Assembly (NCBI GenBank): GCA_035550595.1
Contig: DASZOV010000141.1
Coordinates: 37,393-101,392 of the forward strand
Origin: CALFMR01 sp035550595
GTDB lineage: Bacteria > Acidobacteriota > Vicinamibacteria > Vicinamibacterales > SCN-69-37
Direction: 5' to 3'
Length of the DNA: 64,000 nucleotides
The notes under the pieces were generated by a model that had not been told where the DNA came from, did no database searches, and was given only the letters and a program-made list of their open reading frames with translations. A program made the translations under genes and the position numbers. Positions 17,850 through 25,098 of the stretch are shown here, one piece after another (position 1 is the first letter of the stretch; each line of letters begins with the position of its first letter).

Positions 17850-17965
17850 AGTGCGTTTCAAAACTTCGAACTGCGAACTTCGAACGTCGAATGAATGGGG
17901 CGCCGTCGGCGCGTCTTGTTAGTTTTGAAACACGCTCTTGGAAGTTCGAAGCCAGAAGCCAGAAG
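17850..17965. repeat. F3 repeat (TTCGAA) with inverted arms around a GC hairpin
   Basis: Left arm GCGTTTCAAAAC (17853-17864) followed by TTCGAACTGCGAACTTCGAA; centre GGGCGCCGTCGGCGCG; right arm GTTTTGAAACACGC (17921-17934) followed by GGAAGTTCGAAGCCAGAAG. The arms are near-complementary, so the block could fold into a long stem. The centre resembles the hairpins at 13755 and 61172. Confidence 0.6.
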
Positions 17966-17975
17966 TTATGAACTG

Positions 17976-19232
17976 TCACGTGCCGGTGCGTGCGCATGCG
18001 GCGTGGCGGCGTTCGAGAAAGCGGCGTTCGCCCGCGTTACGGGCCACCGCCAGCGCGGCGGCGAATCGCTCACGCGCGGCGTCGGGATGGCCGGCTTTGA
18101 GCTCGAGCTCGCCGGCGGCGGCCTCGTAGAACGGATACCGCGCGAGCCGATCGCGGTCGGTGATTCCGTCGAGCGCCGCGAGGCCGCAGTCGGCGCCGTC
18201 ACGCTGGCCAATCGCAATCGCGCGGTTGAGCGCGACGACGGGGGAGGGCGCGATCGCGAAGAGACGGTCGTAGAGCGAGACGACGAGCGCCCAGTCGGTG
18301 GACGCGGCATTCGCGGCCGCGGCGTGCGCGGCTGCAATCGCGGCTTCGAGATGCCACGCGGTCAGGATCGTGCCGGCTGCCGATCGCTCGAGCCGCGCGA
18401 GTCCCTCTTCGACGAGCGCGCGATCCCACTGCGATCGATCGTGATCGACGAGCGCCTGCAGATTGCCGGTCTCGTCGACGCGTGCCGGCAGTCGCGCGGC
18501 GTGCAGGCACATGAGCGCGATGAGCGCGTCGGTCTCCGGCGTGGCGGCTGGCGGATATTCGCCGAGGAGTCGCGCGAGCCGCAACGCGTCGGCGCAGAGA
18601 TCCGCGCGCACGGTCGTTTCGCCCGATGCGCCGTGATAGCCCTCGTTGAAGAGGAGATACAGCGCGCGCCGGACCGACGTGAGCCGCGTCGTGAAATCGG
18701 CGTCGGCCAGGTCGAACAGGTGTCCCTCGGACGCGAGCGCATGCTTGCCGCGCGCGATCCGCTTCTCCATCGCGGCACGGCCGACGAGGAACGCAGCCGC
18801 GATCTCGCTCGCGCCGAAGCCGCAGAGCACGTTCAAGACGAGGGCGATCTGCACGTCCTCCGCCAGCCGCGGATGGCAGCACGAGAACATCATTCGAAGT
18901 TGTTCGTCGCGAATGACCGCGCCGGCGAACGCTTCGTCGACGATCGGATCGATCGTTCCGCCGTGCTCCAGCACGCGCACGACGTCAGGCGCGAACGTTC
19001 GCGCCGTGCGCTCGCGCCGGATGACGTCGATCGCGCGATGCCGCGCCGTCGCCATGAGCCACGCCGCCGGGTTGTCCGGCATGCCGCGAATCGGCCAGAC
19101 CTCGAGCGCGCGACAGAACGCGTCCTGGACGACGTCCTCGGCGAGCGCGAGGTTGCCGACGCCGAAGACGCGCGTCAGCGCCGCGACGAGCCGTCCGGCT
19201 TCCCGGCGGAAGAGGTGGTCATCGATCTCCAT
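17976..19232 (-). CDS. ECF42-type RNA polymerase sigma factor with C-terminal extension
   Basis: 418 residues. Sigma2 lies near the start (RVFGVGNLALAEDVVQDAFC, NPAAWLMATARHRAIDVIRR), sigma4 around residues 110-180 (DEQLRMMFSCCHPRLAEDVQ, GFGASEIAAAFLVGRAAMEK). The large C-terminal extension (LYLLFNEGYHGAS, ADALRLARLLGEYP, LVVSLYDRLFAIAPSPVVAL) is the TPR-like DUF6596 region that defines ECF42. These factors lack an anti-sigma and work with a DGPF/YCII protein, which is encoded 10 bp upstream. The start is at MEIDDHLF; 19 extra residues upstream overlap the YCII end. Targets commonly include the YCII gene itself. Confidence 0.9.
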   Translation of the reverse strand: MEIDDHLFRREAGRLVAALTRVFGVGNLALAEDVVQDAFCRALEVWPIRGMPDNPAAWLMATARHRAIDVIRRERTARTFAPDVVRVLEHGGTIDPIVDEAFAGAVIRDEQLRMMFSCCHPRLAEDVQIALVLNVLCGFGASEIAAAFLVGRAAMEKRIARGKHALASEGHLFDLADADFTTRLTSVRRALYLLFNEGYHGASGETTVRADLCADALRLARLLGEYPPAATPETDALIALMCLHAARLPARVDETGNLQALVDHDRSQWDRALVEEGLARLERSAAGTILTAWHLEAAIAAAHAAAANAASTDWALVVSLYDRLFAIAPSPVVALNRAIAIGQRDGADCGLAALDGITDRDRLARYPFYEAAAGELELKAGHPDAARERFAAALAVARNAGERRFLERRHAACARTGT

Positions 19233-19242
19233 GGCACCCCGG

Positions 19243-19593
19243 CTACGTAGCGATCGCGCCGACCGGGCGAACTTCCACCGATCCGCCATGTTCGGCGATA
19301 GGGCAGTCCGCGGCGAGGCGGGCGGCTTCGTCGAGGTCGCGGGCGTCGACGATGAGGAAGCCGAGGACGAGATCCTTGCTTTCGGCGTACGGCCCGTCCG
19401 TGATGGCGCCTTTGCGGACCACTTTGCCGACGGGATCGAGCGGCTGGCCGCGGCTTTTCAGGTGCCCCTGCGTTTCGAGGCGGCGAATCCACGCCAGCCA
19501 TGTCTGCAGGCTCTGCTGCGCGCGTTCGGGCGTGCCCATGGCCGCGCGCTGGCCTTCGGGCGTGGATCGGAACAGCAGGACGAATTCGCTCAT
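19243..19593 (-). CDS. YCII/DGPF-domain protein, ECF42 partner
   Basis: 116-residue ferredoxin-like-fold protein: MSEFVLLFRSTPEGQRAAMG, then PVGKVVRKGAITDGPYAESK (the DGPF/DGPY signature), DLVLGFLIVDARDLDEAARL and GGSVEVRPV. It is the conserved partner of ECF42 sigma factors. GAGGAGG precedes the ATG. It overlaps the stop of the upstream gene by four bases and is followed by the sigma gene after 10 bp, forming a three-gene operon. Chemistry unproven. Confidence 0.9.
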   Translation of the reverse strand: MSEFVLLFRSTPEGQRAAMGTPERAQQSLQTWLAWIRRLETQGHLKSRGQPLDPVGKVVRKGAITDGPYAESKDLVLGFLIVDARDLDEAARLAADCPIAEHGGSVEVRPVGAIAT

Positions 19594-20177
19594 CGAGTGC
19601 CTCCTCGTTTGGGGCGTCGATGGATCGACGTTCGACGAGCGCCTTGCCGGACACGTTTCCGCCCCGTCGCCTGGCGCACGGTCGCGCCCGGCCTTGCGGA
19701 CGTCGAGGATCGTGCGGGGTCACGCGCCGTCGTCCGCCTCCGAACGGCCGCAGCACGGTCGGCGGCCACGACGTCCTGCCGCGCGTAGGCTTCGCGCAGC
19801 CAGTCGGTCAACGGCGCCTCGACTTCGTCGCGATGGCGCACGCGCAGCAGGTGCGCGTATTTCGTTTTCGACGACGGCACGACCCGTCGGATCTGGGGCG
19901 CGTTCACCGGCCGGCCGAGGAAGATGCAGACCTCCAGGAACTTCGGGCGTGGCCGGACGAACGCGTAGCAGGCCGTGCGCGAGAACATGATCGAATGGTG
20001 GGACGCGTAGATCCGCTGATCGCCGAGGTCCGCTGCTGTTTCACGCAGACGCTCCCAGGCGTCCTGCAGATCCTCAGGGAGATCCCGTGTCAGCGCCGCT
20101 TCGGTCGTCGTCCAGCAGTCGTGCGGTTCGCCGGGGCGGAGGGGTTCTTTGCAGAAAAAGCACGTTCGGGCCGCCAT
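19590..20177 (-). CDS. DUF5655-like protein with abnormal Arg-rich tail
   Basis: 195 residues. The first 130 form a coherent domain: a zinc-finger-like start (TCFFCKEPLRPGEPHDC), DQRIYASHHSIMFSRTACYA, PKFLEVCIFLGRPVNAPQIR and a closing LTDWLREAYA, fitting DUF5655 proteins. The last 60 residues change abruptly to low-complexity Arg/Ala/Thr text (RRRTTARDPARSSTSARPGA) that runs through what looks like the promoter region of the next gene. The original stop may have been lost, or a frameshift joined domain and spacer. First gene of the sigma operon. Confidence 0.6.
   Translation of the reverse strand: MAARTCFFCKEPLRPGEPHDCWTTTEAALTRDLPEDLQDAWERLRETAADLGDQRIYASHHSIMFSRTACYAFVRPRPKFLEVCIFLGRPVNAPQIRRVVPSSKTKYAHLLRVRHRDEVEAPLTDWLREAYARQDVVAADRAAAVRRRTTARDPARSSTSARPGATVRQATGRKRVRQGARRTSIHRRPKRGGTR
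19625..19653 (-). promoter_or_regulatory. Candidate ECF42 promoter upstream of YCII gene
   Basis: On the minus strand TGTCCG (19653-19648), a 17-base spacer, then CGTCGA (19630-19625), 31 bases before the YCII start. ECF42 targets are reported with a TGTCGA-like -35 and CGT/CGA-type -10, so this is a one-mismatch candidate. It lies inside the odd tail of the upstream frame. Confidence 0.3.
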
Positions 20178-20210
20178 GCGCTCATTCTAAAAGGCGCCTG
20201 CTCCGCGGGC

Positions 20211-20239
20211 TTGACAGTGTGTGTTGTAACACGTATTAT
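20211..20239 (+). promoter_or_regulatory. marR promoter with embedded operator
   Basis: TTGACA (20211-20216), an exact 17-bp spacer and TATTAT (20234-20239). The dyad GTGTTGTAACAC (20221-20232) fills the spacer. The -10 element ends 6 bases before the ATG at 20246, so the mRNA would be leaderless. A repressor on the dyad would block polymerase, a standard MarR autoregulatory layout. Confidence 0.75.
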
Positions 20240-20245
20240 CCGGCC

Positions 20246-20719
20246 ATGGCACGCGGGCTTCAGCAGGAGATCAAACAGACCCGCCCGTGGAGCAGCCTCG
20301 AAGAAGAGGCGATGCTGAACATCTCGCGCACGTCGGCGCTGCTCGATCACGCGCTGACCCAGGCGTTCAAGCCCTACAAGGTCACGCCCACGCAGTACAA
20401 CGTGCTGCGCATCCTGCGCGGGGCCGGGCCGAACGGACTCTGCCGCATGGAGATCGGCGAGCGGCTCGTCCGTCCCGTGCCCGACGTCACGCGCCTGCTC
20501 GACCGGATGGAGCAGACCGGGTGGATTCGCCGCCATCGTGGCGGGACGGATCGGCGGTTCGTGACGACGGTGATCGCGCCGAAGGGGCTGGCGCTCTTGT
20601 CGAAGCTCGACAGTGAGATTGGCGCGATGCACCGGCGGCAAATCGGACACCTGAGCGAGGCCGATTTGCGGCAGCTCATCGAGCTGCTGACGGTCGTCCG
20701 CGATCGGCCCGACGGCTAG
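20246..20719 (+). CDS. MarR family transcriptional regulator
   Basis: 157-residue winged-helix dimer. MLNISRTSALLDHALTQAFK leads into the helix-turn-helix (TPTQYNVLRILRGAGPNGLC, MEIGERLVRPVPDVTRLLDR) and the wing GWIRRHRGGTDRRFVTTVIA. The start is fixed by the promoter just upstream; an earlier in-frame extension is discarded. A near-identical dyad in its own promoter and upstream of the following yceI gene suggests it represses itself and yceI. The ligand is unknown; related MarR-YceI pairs respond to quinones or oxidative stress (inference). Confidence 0.9.
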   Translation: MARGLQQEIKQTRPWSSLEEEAMLNISRTSALLDHALTQAFKPYKVTPTQYNVLRILRGAGPNGLCRMEIGERLVRPVPDVTRLLDRMEQTGWIRRHRGGTDRRFVTTVIAPKGLALLSKLDSEIGAMHRRQIGHLSEADLRQLIELLTVVRDRPDG

Positions 20720-20722
20720 CGG

Positions 20723-20774
20723 TTGACGGTATCCGATGTGTGTTTACACACAGACGAGACGCGTGTTCGAACAC
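20723..20774 (+). promoter_or_regulatory. Putative MarR operators upstream of yceI
   Basis: Two dyads: TGTGTGTTTACACACA (20737-20752) and the perfect palindrome GTGTTCGAACAC (20763-20774). The second shares its arms with GTGTTGTAACAC in the marR promoter. They lie downstream of a TTGACG (20723-20728) and 78 bp before the yceI start. Confidence 0.65.
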
Positions 20775-20852
20775 TGAGTACACGAGCGCTTTCGCGCGAC
20801 CCCGTGAACACGGGCGCGCACCAGGACCCAGCAACGACGAAGGAGTACGGAC

Positions 20853-21395
20853 ATGACGACCGACACGACGACCACCCACACGTATCAGATCGACCTCGCC
20901 CACTCGGAAGCCACCTTCCAGGTGCGGCATCTCATCACCAAGGTTCGCGGCAACTTCGCGGACTTCGCCGGCACAATCGAGCTCGACGCTGCGCACCCGG
21001 AGCGCTCGTCCGTCTCGGTCACGATCCAAGCCGCGAGCGTCACGACGCGCCAGCCGGACCGCGACGCGCACCTGCGCTCGGCCGATTTCTTCGACGTCGA
21101 GCGCTTCCCGACGCTCACGTTCGTCAGCACGTCGATCGTGCCGCGCGGCAACGATCTCTACGACGTCACCGGCACGCTCACGATTCACGGCGTGTCGAAG
21201 ACCATCACGCTGCCGGTAACGCATCTCGGCACGGCGAAGGATCCGTGGGGCGTCGAGAAGGCGGCGTTCGAGACCGACGTCACGATCAACCGCAAGGATT
21301 TCGGCCTCAACTGGAACGCCGCGCTCGAGACCGGCGGGTTCCTCGTCGGCGACGACGTGCAGATTCACGTCGAGGTGCAGGCCGCGGCGAAGTAA
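20853..21395 (+). CDS. YceI family polyisoprenoid-binding protein
   Basis: 180-residue YceI-like lipocalin-fold protein: YQIDLAHSEATFQVRHLITK, VRGNFADFAGTIELDA, HLRSADFFDVERFPTLTF, YDVTGTLTIHGVSKTITLPV and INRKDFGLNW are all canonical. It binds polyisoprenoid-type lipids such as quinones. There is no obvious signal peptide, so it may be cytoplasmic, unlike E. coli YceI. AAGGAG precedes the ATG. MarR-type dyads lie upstream and an F1 array begins at the stop codon. Confidence 0.93.
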   Translation: MTTDTTTTHTYQIDLAHSEATFQVRHLITKVRGNFADFAGTIELDAAHPERSSVSVTIQAASVTTRQPDRDAHLRSADFFDVERFPTLTFVSTSIVPRGNDLYDVTGTLTIHGVSKTITLPVTHLGTAKDPWGVEKAAFETDVTINRKDFGLNWNAALETGGFLVGDDVQIHVEVQAAAK

Positions 21396-21638
21396 GAAAG
21401 CTGACACCGCGAGGCCCCGAGCGCAGCGAGGGCGCCGAAGCGCCGTAGCGTTGGGGGTGGGGCCCCAACGCACTGTAAGAAAGATGACTGACGAGCGCAG
21501 CGAGGGCGCCGAAGCGTCGTAGCGTTGGGGGTGGGGGCCCCAACGCACTGTAAGAAAGATGACTGGCGAGCGCAGCGAGGGCGCCGAAGCGCCGTAGGTG
21601 CGGGGGCAGCCCCGAGCCGCTGCCAAGAAGATGACTCG
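21394..21638 (+). repeat. F1 element: three tandem units (reference array)
   Basis: Family F1 as read across the window. Left module: RAAAGATGACACCGCGAG, CCCCGAGCGNAGCGAGGG, CGSCGAAGCGC, GTAGCG. Stem arm GCGYTGGGG, loop GTGGGG, arm CCCCARCGC. Right module AYTGCAAARAAGATGAC, whose GATGAC also starts the next unit, so units chain head to tail. Here GATGAC junctions recur every 70-85 bp. Stems at 21448-21471 and 21522-21546 are GCGTTGGGG/CCCCAACGC; the third unit has a variant stem. The array starts at the yceI stop codon and fills the gap to the carbonic anhydrase gene. Confidence 0.85.
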
Positions 21639-21696
21639 CGGCGCTGAGCCGGCGAGCAAACAAGGCCGTGCCCTGCCGCCGCGATAAGATGCGCTC

Positions 21697-22308
21697 GTGA
21701 TTTCCGCAGACGAAGCGCTCGATCGCCTCCGGCAGGGCAACCGCCGGTTCACCGCCAACACCCCGATCGCCGGCGCGCTCCTCACCGAGCGCCGACCGGC
21801 CGATCTCGCCACGAGCCAGGCGCCGTTCGCGACCATCCTCGGCTGCTCGGACTCGCGCGTGCCGGCCGAGATCATCTTCGACCAGGGACTCGGCGACCTC
21901 TTCGTCATCCGCGTCGCCGGCACCATCATCGCGCCGTCGCTCGTCGGCAGCGTCGAGTTCGCCGCCGCGCGCTTCGGCACGCCGCTCGTCGTCGTGCTCG
22001 GCCACACGCAGTGCGGCGGCATCATGGCGACGATCGAGGAGCTCGAGTCGCCGGGCGCCACGCCGTCGCGCAATCTGCAGTCGATCGTCAACCGCATTCG
22101 TCCGTCCGTGCAGGGGCTCTTCGACGCCGGCCTCAGAGGCGACGCGCTCGTGAAGCAAGCTGTACGCGCGAACATCCGCGCGTCCGCCAATCATCTTCGC
22201 CACGGCTCGCGCATCCTCGAATCCCTCATCGCCGAAAAAGGCATGCGCGTCGTCGGCGCCGAGTACTCGCTCGAGACTGGCGTGGTGGACTTCTTCGACG
22301 GCGTGTAG
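21697..22308 (+). CDS. Beta-class carbonic anhydrase
   Basis: 203-residue beta-carbonic anhydrase, CO2 + H2O to bicarbonate. Zinc ligands are in CSDSR (Cys, with Asp-Arg dyad) and HTQCGG (His and Cys). Other landmarks: RRFTANTPIAGALLTERRPA, DQGLGDLFVIRVAGTIIAPS, SVEFAAARFGTPLVVVLGHT, and the terminal VVGAEYSLETGVVDFFDG. GTG start at 21697. No signal peptide, so cytoplasmic. Flanked by F1 arrays on both sides. Confidence 0.93.
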   Translation: MISADEALDRLRQGNRRFTANTPIAGALLTERRPADLATSQAPFATILGCSDSRVPAEIIFDQGLGDLFVIRVAGTIIAPSLVGSVEFAAARFGTPLVVVLGHTQCGGIMATIEELESPGATPSRNLQSIVNRIRPSVQGLFDAGLRGDALVKQAVRANIRASANHLRHGSRILESLIAEKGMRVVGAEYSLETGVVDFFDGV

Positions 22309-22320
22309 GGAGCGACGGGC

Positions 22321-22361
22321 CTCACGCGAAGACGCGAAGACGCGAAGAAGGCAGGGGACGG
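22321..22361 (+). repeat. F2 repeat
   Basis: CTCACGCGAAGACGCGAAGA continuing CGCGAAG, then GGGGACGGATC, directly before an F1 array; same order as at 12796. Confidence 0.65.
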
Positions 22362-22365
22362 ATCT

Positions 22366-22535
22366 AAAAAACGATGACACCGCGAGGCCCCGAACGGAGT
22401 GAGGGCGCCGAAGCGCCGTAGCGCTGGGGGTGGGACCCCAGCGCCTTGCAAAGAAGATGACTCGCGAACGCAGTGAGGATGCCAAAGCGCGTAGCGTTGG
22501 GGTGGGGCCGCAACGCCACTGCAAAAGAAGATGAC
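22366..22535 (+). repeat. F1 element: two tandem units
   Basis: First unit has a perfect stem GCGCTGGGG (22421-22429) / CCCCAGCGC (22436-22444). The second has GCGTTGGGG with CCGCAACGC, one mismatch. Joined by AAAGAAGATGAC. Located between the convergent carbonic anhydrase and aldo/keto reductase genes, co-oriented with the former. Confidence 0.8.
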
Positions 22536-22568
22536 AGATAGAACAGGAGATAGGGCGGGATCGTGTAG

Positions 22569-22590
22569 GGGCGGGCCTCCGTGCCCGCCC
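22569..22590. repeat. GGGCGGGC hairpin repeat at 3' end of aldo/keto reductase
   Basis: Stem GGGCGGGC / GCCCGCCC (8 bp) with loop CTCCGT, within the phrase TAGGGGCGGGCCTCCGTG. Sequences of this type recur in many environmental bacterial genomes. It lies 5 bp from the stop of the minus-strand gene and may serve as a terminator or 3' stem. Confidence 0.55.
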
Positions 22591-22594
22591 GGTC

Positions 22595-23542
22595 TCAGAC
22601 TGCGCTCGCTGCGTCGAGCGCGTGGATGTCGTCGGCCGACAGCACGAGTGACGCTGCGCGGATGAGACTCTCGACCTGCGCGACGCTGGTCGCGCTCGCG
22701 ATGGGCGCGGTGACGCCCGGCTGCGCTGCGAGCCAGGCGAGCGCGACTTCCGCCTGTGACGCGCCGCGCGTTTCCGCGACGGCGTCGAGCGCCGCGAGAA
22801 TCCGGAAGCCGCGATCGTTCAAATAGTCTTTGACACCGCTGCCGCGCGCGCTCTGACCGAGGTCCGCGTCGGACCGATACTTGCCGGTCAGAAACCCGCG
22901 CGCCAGGCCGAAGTAGCAGACGACGCCGATGTCTTCGGCCGTGGTGAGCTCGGCGAGCCCACTCTCGAACGCCTCGCGCGCGTAGAGGTTGTATTCCGTC
23001 TGCAGCACGTCATAGCGCGGCAGTCCGTGCGCGGCTGCGGCGTCGAGCGACGCGCGAAGTTGGGTCGCATCCAGATTCGACGCGCCAATCGCACGGACTT
23101 TGCCGGCGTCGATGAGCCGCGCGTACGCGCCGAGCGTCTCCTCGTACGGCACCGATGCGTCGGGCCAGTGCGAGAGATAGAGGTCGATGTAGTCCGTGCG
23201 AAGCCTTCGGAGCGAGGCCTCCACGGCCTCGGCGATGTACGCGGCGGACAGCCCCTTCTTGCCCGGCCCCATCTCGGACCCGACCTTCGTGATCACGAGG
23301 GTCCGGTCGCGGCGATGACGAGTCGCCATCCACTCGCCGATGACCGACTCGGATTCACCACCCTTGTGGCCGGGCACCCACCGGCTGTAGGCATCGGCCG
23401 TGTCGATCGTCTCGAAGCCGGCATCGGCGAAGCGATCGAGCACGGCGAATGACGTGGGTTTGTCTGCGGTCCAGAGGAAAACGTTTCCGCCGAGGATCAT
23501 CGGCGACACCGACAATCCCGTGCGTCCGAGTGGCCGTGTCAT
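22595..23542 (-). CDS. Aldo/keto reductase
   Basis: 315-residue NADPH-dependent TIM-barrel oxidoreductase. Start MTRPLGRTGLSVSPM; tetrad residues appear in ETIDTADAYSRW (Asp, Tyr), TLVITKVG (Lys) and LYLSHWPD (His). NADPH-site elements IGASNLDATQLRA, QTEYNLYAREAFE and the late PIASATSVAQVESLIRA are present. A YajO/YhdN-like general carbonyl reductase; substrate unknown. Overlaps the upstream 200-residue gene by four bases. A longer open frame upstream is not used. Confidence 0.9.
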   Translation of the reverse strand: MTRPLGRTGLSVSPMILGGNVFLWTADKPTSFAVLDRFADAGFETIDTADAYSRWVPGHKGGESESVIGEWMATRHRRDRTLVITKVGSEMGPGKKGLSAAYIAEAVEASLRRLRTDYIDLYLSHWPDASVPYEETLGAYARLIDAGKVRAIGASNLDATQLRASLDAAAAHGLPRYDVLQTEYNLYAREAFESGLAELTTAEDIGVVCYFGLARGFLTGKYRSDADLGQSARGSGVKDYLNDRGFRILAALDAVAETRGASQAEVALAWLAAQPGVTAPIASATSVAQVESLIRAASLVLSADDIHALDAASAV

Positions 23543-24141
23543 GACATCGATCCTACGCCATCGAGGCGATCGGCGAGCGCGGTGACGGTTCGGAGATACG
23601 TGTCGATCTGCCGGATGGCCTCGCGCTGCCTGAAGTTGGCGCGACCTTGCAGGTTGACTTCGCCGCCGACGATCCACAGTCGCTCCAGCCATCCACGGCG
23701 CCGCCACTCGACGAGCGCCGCGCGTACGTCGGGTGCGAGCGCGCGCCGGGCCGCGTCGGTGTCCGTCGTACGAATGAGGAAGTGTGCGTCGAATTCCGGG
23801 TCGCCCAGCTCGACGTCGCCGAGCACGCGCGCTTCCATCTCCGATGGCTGGTGCTGCAGCTCGAACTCGAGCGGCGAGCGGCACGCGAGGCGAATGTGCA
23901 CGAGATACAACGGCAGCTTGCGCGTCTCGCTCTCGAGCTCTTCGAGCAGGCAGACGCGGTTGCCGACGGTCCCACGGTACGCGGGCGGATCGTCGCCGTG
24001 GCGAGTCGCGCGCAGTCGCGCGACGAGCGCCCCCAGCTCATCGTCGGCCTGCTCGGCGAGCGCCTTCCGCCGGCGCGCCGCCGCGACGAGCCCGACGGCC
24101 ACCGCCGCTGCGACGACGGCGAGAACGATCACGGTGGTCAC
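23539..24141 (-). CDS. Hypothetical membrane-anchored protein
   Basis: 200 residues with one N-terminal membrane helix (TTVIVLAVVAAAVAVGLVAA) followed by positive residues, so the body is probably cytoplasmic. The body is acidic with ARVLGDVELGDPEFDAHFLI, RALAPDVRAALVEWRRRGWL and LWIVGGEVNLQGRANF and has no catalytic motif I know. The pattern resembles DUF-type proteins that compare a measured and a reference moiety, but I cannot name a family. ATGA overlap with the aldo/keto reductase. Confidence 0.65.
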   Translation of the reverse strand: MTTVIVLAVVAAAVAVGLVAAARRRKALAEQADDELGALVARLRATRHGDDPPAYRGTVGNRVCLLEELESETRKLPLYLVHIRLACRSPLEFELQHQPSEMEARVLGDVELGDPEFDAHFLIRTTDTDAARRALAPDVRAALVEWRRRGWLERLWIVGGEVNLQGRANFRQREAIRQIDTYLRTVTALADRLDGVGSMS

Positions 24142-24204
24142 GCAGACTCTGCCATCGGCGGCAGCGTAGCACAGGCCCTCGCGCGCGGCATCGGTGCGCG
24201 CGAG

Positions 24205-24525
24205 GGAAGTCAGAAGTTCGAAGCCAGAAGCCCGAAGTGGGTTCCAGGTGCGGTCTCGCGCGAAGACGCGAAGACGCGAAGGTGCGGAAGGGATCGAGCT
24301 CTGAACTGGATCCGAGCGGAAGCTGAACGAGGCGGACGCGTTTACGCATGGCCTCGAAAGTCAGATCTCGCGGAGCATCCGCGTGCCGCCGTCGAACCTG
24401 GAACCTGAGAACGCGGAACTCGGAACCTCCGCAAACCTGGAACCCGGAGAACCAGGAACCGCGTGCCAGAACCTGGAACCAGAACCTCGGAACCCTGAAC
24501 CCCGGAACCTGGAACCGGCCGCTAA
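24205..24525. repeat. Composite intergenic repeat block F3 + F2 + F4
   Basis: Within the 394-bp gap 24142-24535: F3 at 24208-24240 (GAAGTTCGAAGCCAGAAG), F2 at 24253-24290 (TCTCGCGCGAAGACGCGAAG), and F4 at 24396-24524, about a dozen GGAACC or GGAACCTG units at 7-10 bp intervals interleaved with AGAACC. Unrelated to coding sequence. F3 and F4 also share a gap at 29859-29990. Nothing gene-like was seen in the remaining bases. Confidence 0.7.
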
Positions 24526-24535
24526 CATCCAGCCC

Positions 24536-25012
24536 TCACGCCACCCCCGCCGGCTCCTGCGGCCGCCGATACGTGCCGGCCGGGACCCGGAACGAGATCG
24601 ACAGTCGATTCCACACGTTGATAGTCGCGACCGCGAACGTGAGCACGACGATCTCTTCCTCGCTGAACAGCGCCCGAACCTGGTGGTAGACGTCGTCGGG
24701 CACGTGCGTGTCGGCGACGCGCGTGACGGCTTCGGTCCAGGCGAGCGCGGCGCGTTCGCGATCGGTGAAGAACGGCGCTTCGTGCCACGCGTTGAGCGCG
24801 TAGATGCGCTGTTCAGTCTCGCCGAGCGCCCGCGCGTCGATCGTGTGCATGTCGATGCAGAACGCGCAGCCGTTGATCTGCGACGCGCGGATCTTGACGA
24901 GCTCGAGCAGCGATCGCTCGAGGCCGCTCGCCTTGACCGCCTGCTCCAGGTTGAGCATGGCGCGTCCGAGCGGGGCGTTGATGTAGTCGGTCGTGGAAAG
25001 GCGGGGCGTCAT
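24536..25012 (-). CDS. Carboxymuconolactone decarboxylase family protein (AhpD-like)
   Basis: 158-residue all-helical protein. The redox-type motif is present in SQINGCAFCIDMHTIDARAL (C-x2-C-x3-H), preceded by LLELVKIRASQ and followed by ERIYALNAWHEA-like and FAVATINVWNRLSISFRVP segments. Such proteins are peroxidase-type reductases or decarboxylases and are common targets of ECF41 sigma factors. The start at MTPRLSTTDY is supported by an ECF41-signature promoter 55-80 bp upstream; the longer frame is rejected. Downstream of the ECF41 gene on the same strand. Confidence 0.9.
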   Translation of the reverse strand: MTPRLSTTDYINAPLGRAMLNLEQAVKASGLERSLLELVKIRASQINGCAFCIDMHTIDARALGETEQRIYALNAWHEAPFFTDRERAALAWTEAVTRVADTHVPDDVYHQVRALFSEEEIVVLTFAVATINVWNRLSISFRVPAGTYRRPQEPAGVA

Positions 25013-25066
25013 GAATGTCCTCCTTGATGCGCGCTCGCGATGCCAGGCGAGACGCTCTGCACCGTA

Positions 25067-25092
25067 GACGGGCAAATGGAGGCGCTGTGACA
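25067..25092 (-). promoter_or_regulatory. ECF41-type promoter of the decarboxylase gene
   Basis: On the minus strand TGTCACA (25092-25086), exactly 15 bases, then CGTC (25070-25067). TGTCACA and CGTC are the published ECF41 -35 and -10 signatures. The same motifs with the same spacing precede the sigma gene at 26163-26138. Confidence 0.75.
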
Positions 25093-25098
25093 GCGGGG

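Noticed and set aside
21394..21638. F1 array as a CRISPR
   Set aside because: Units are contiguous without unique equal-length spacers and lack cas genes.
20676..22190. 504-codon minus-strand frame
   Set aside because: Antisense to yceI and carbonic anhydrase and through F1 units, which give false PERSEG- or PSLRS-type peptides.
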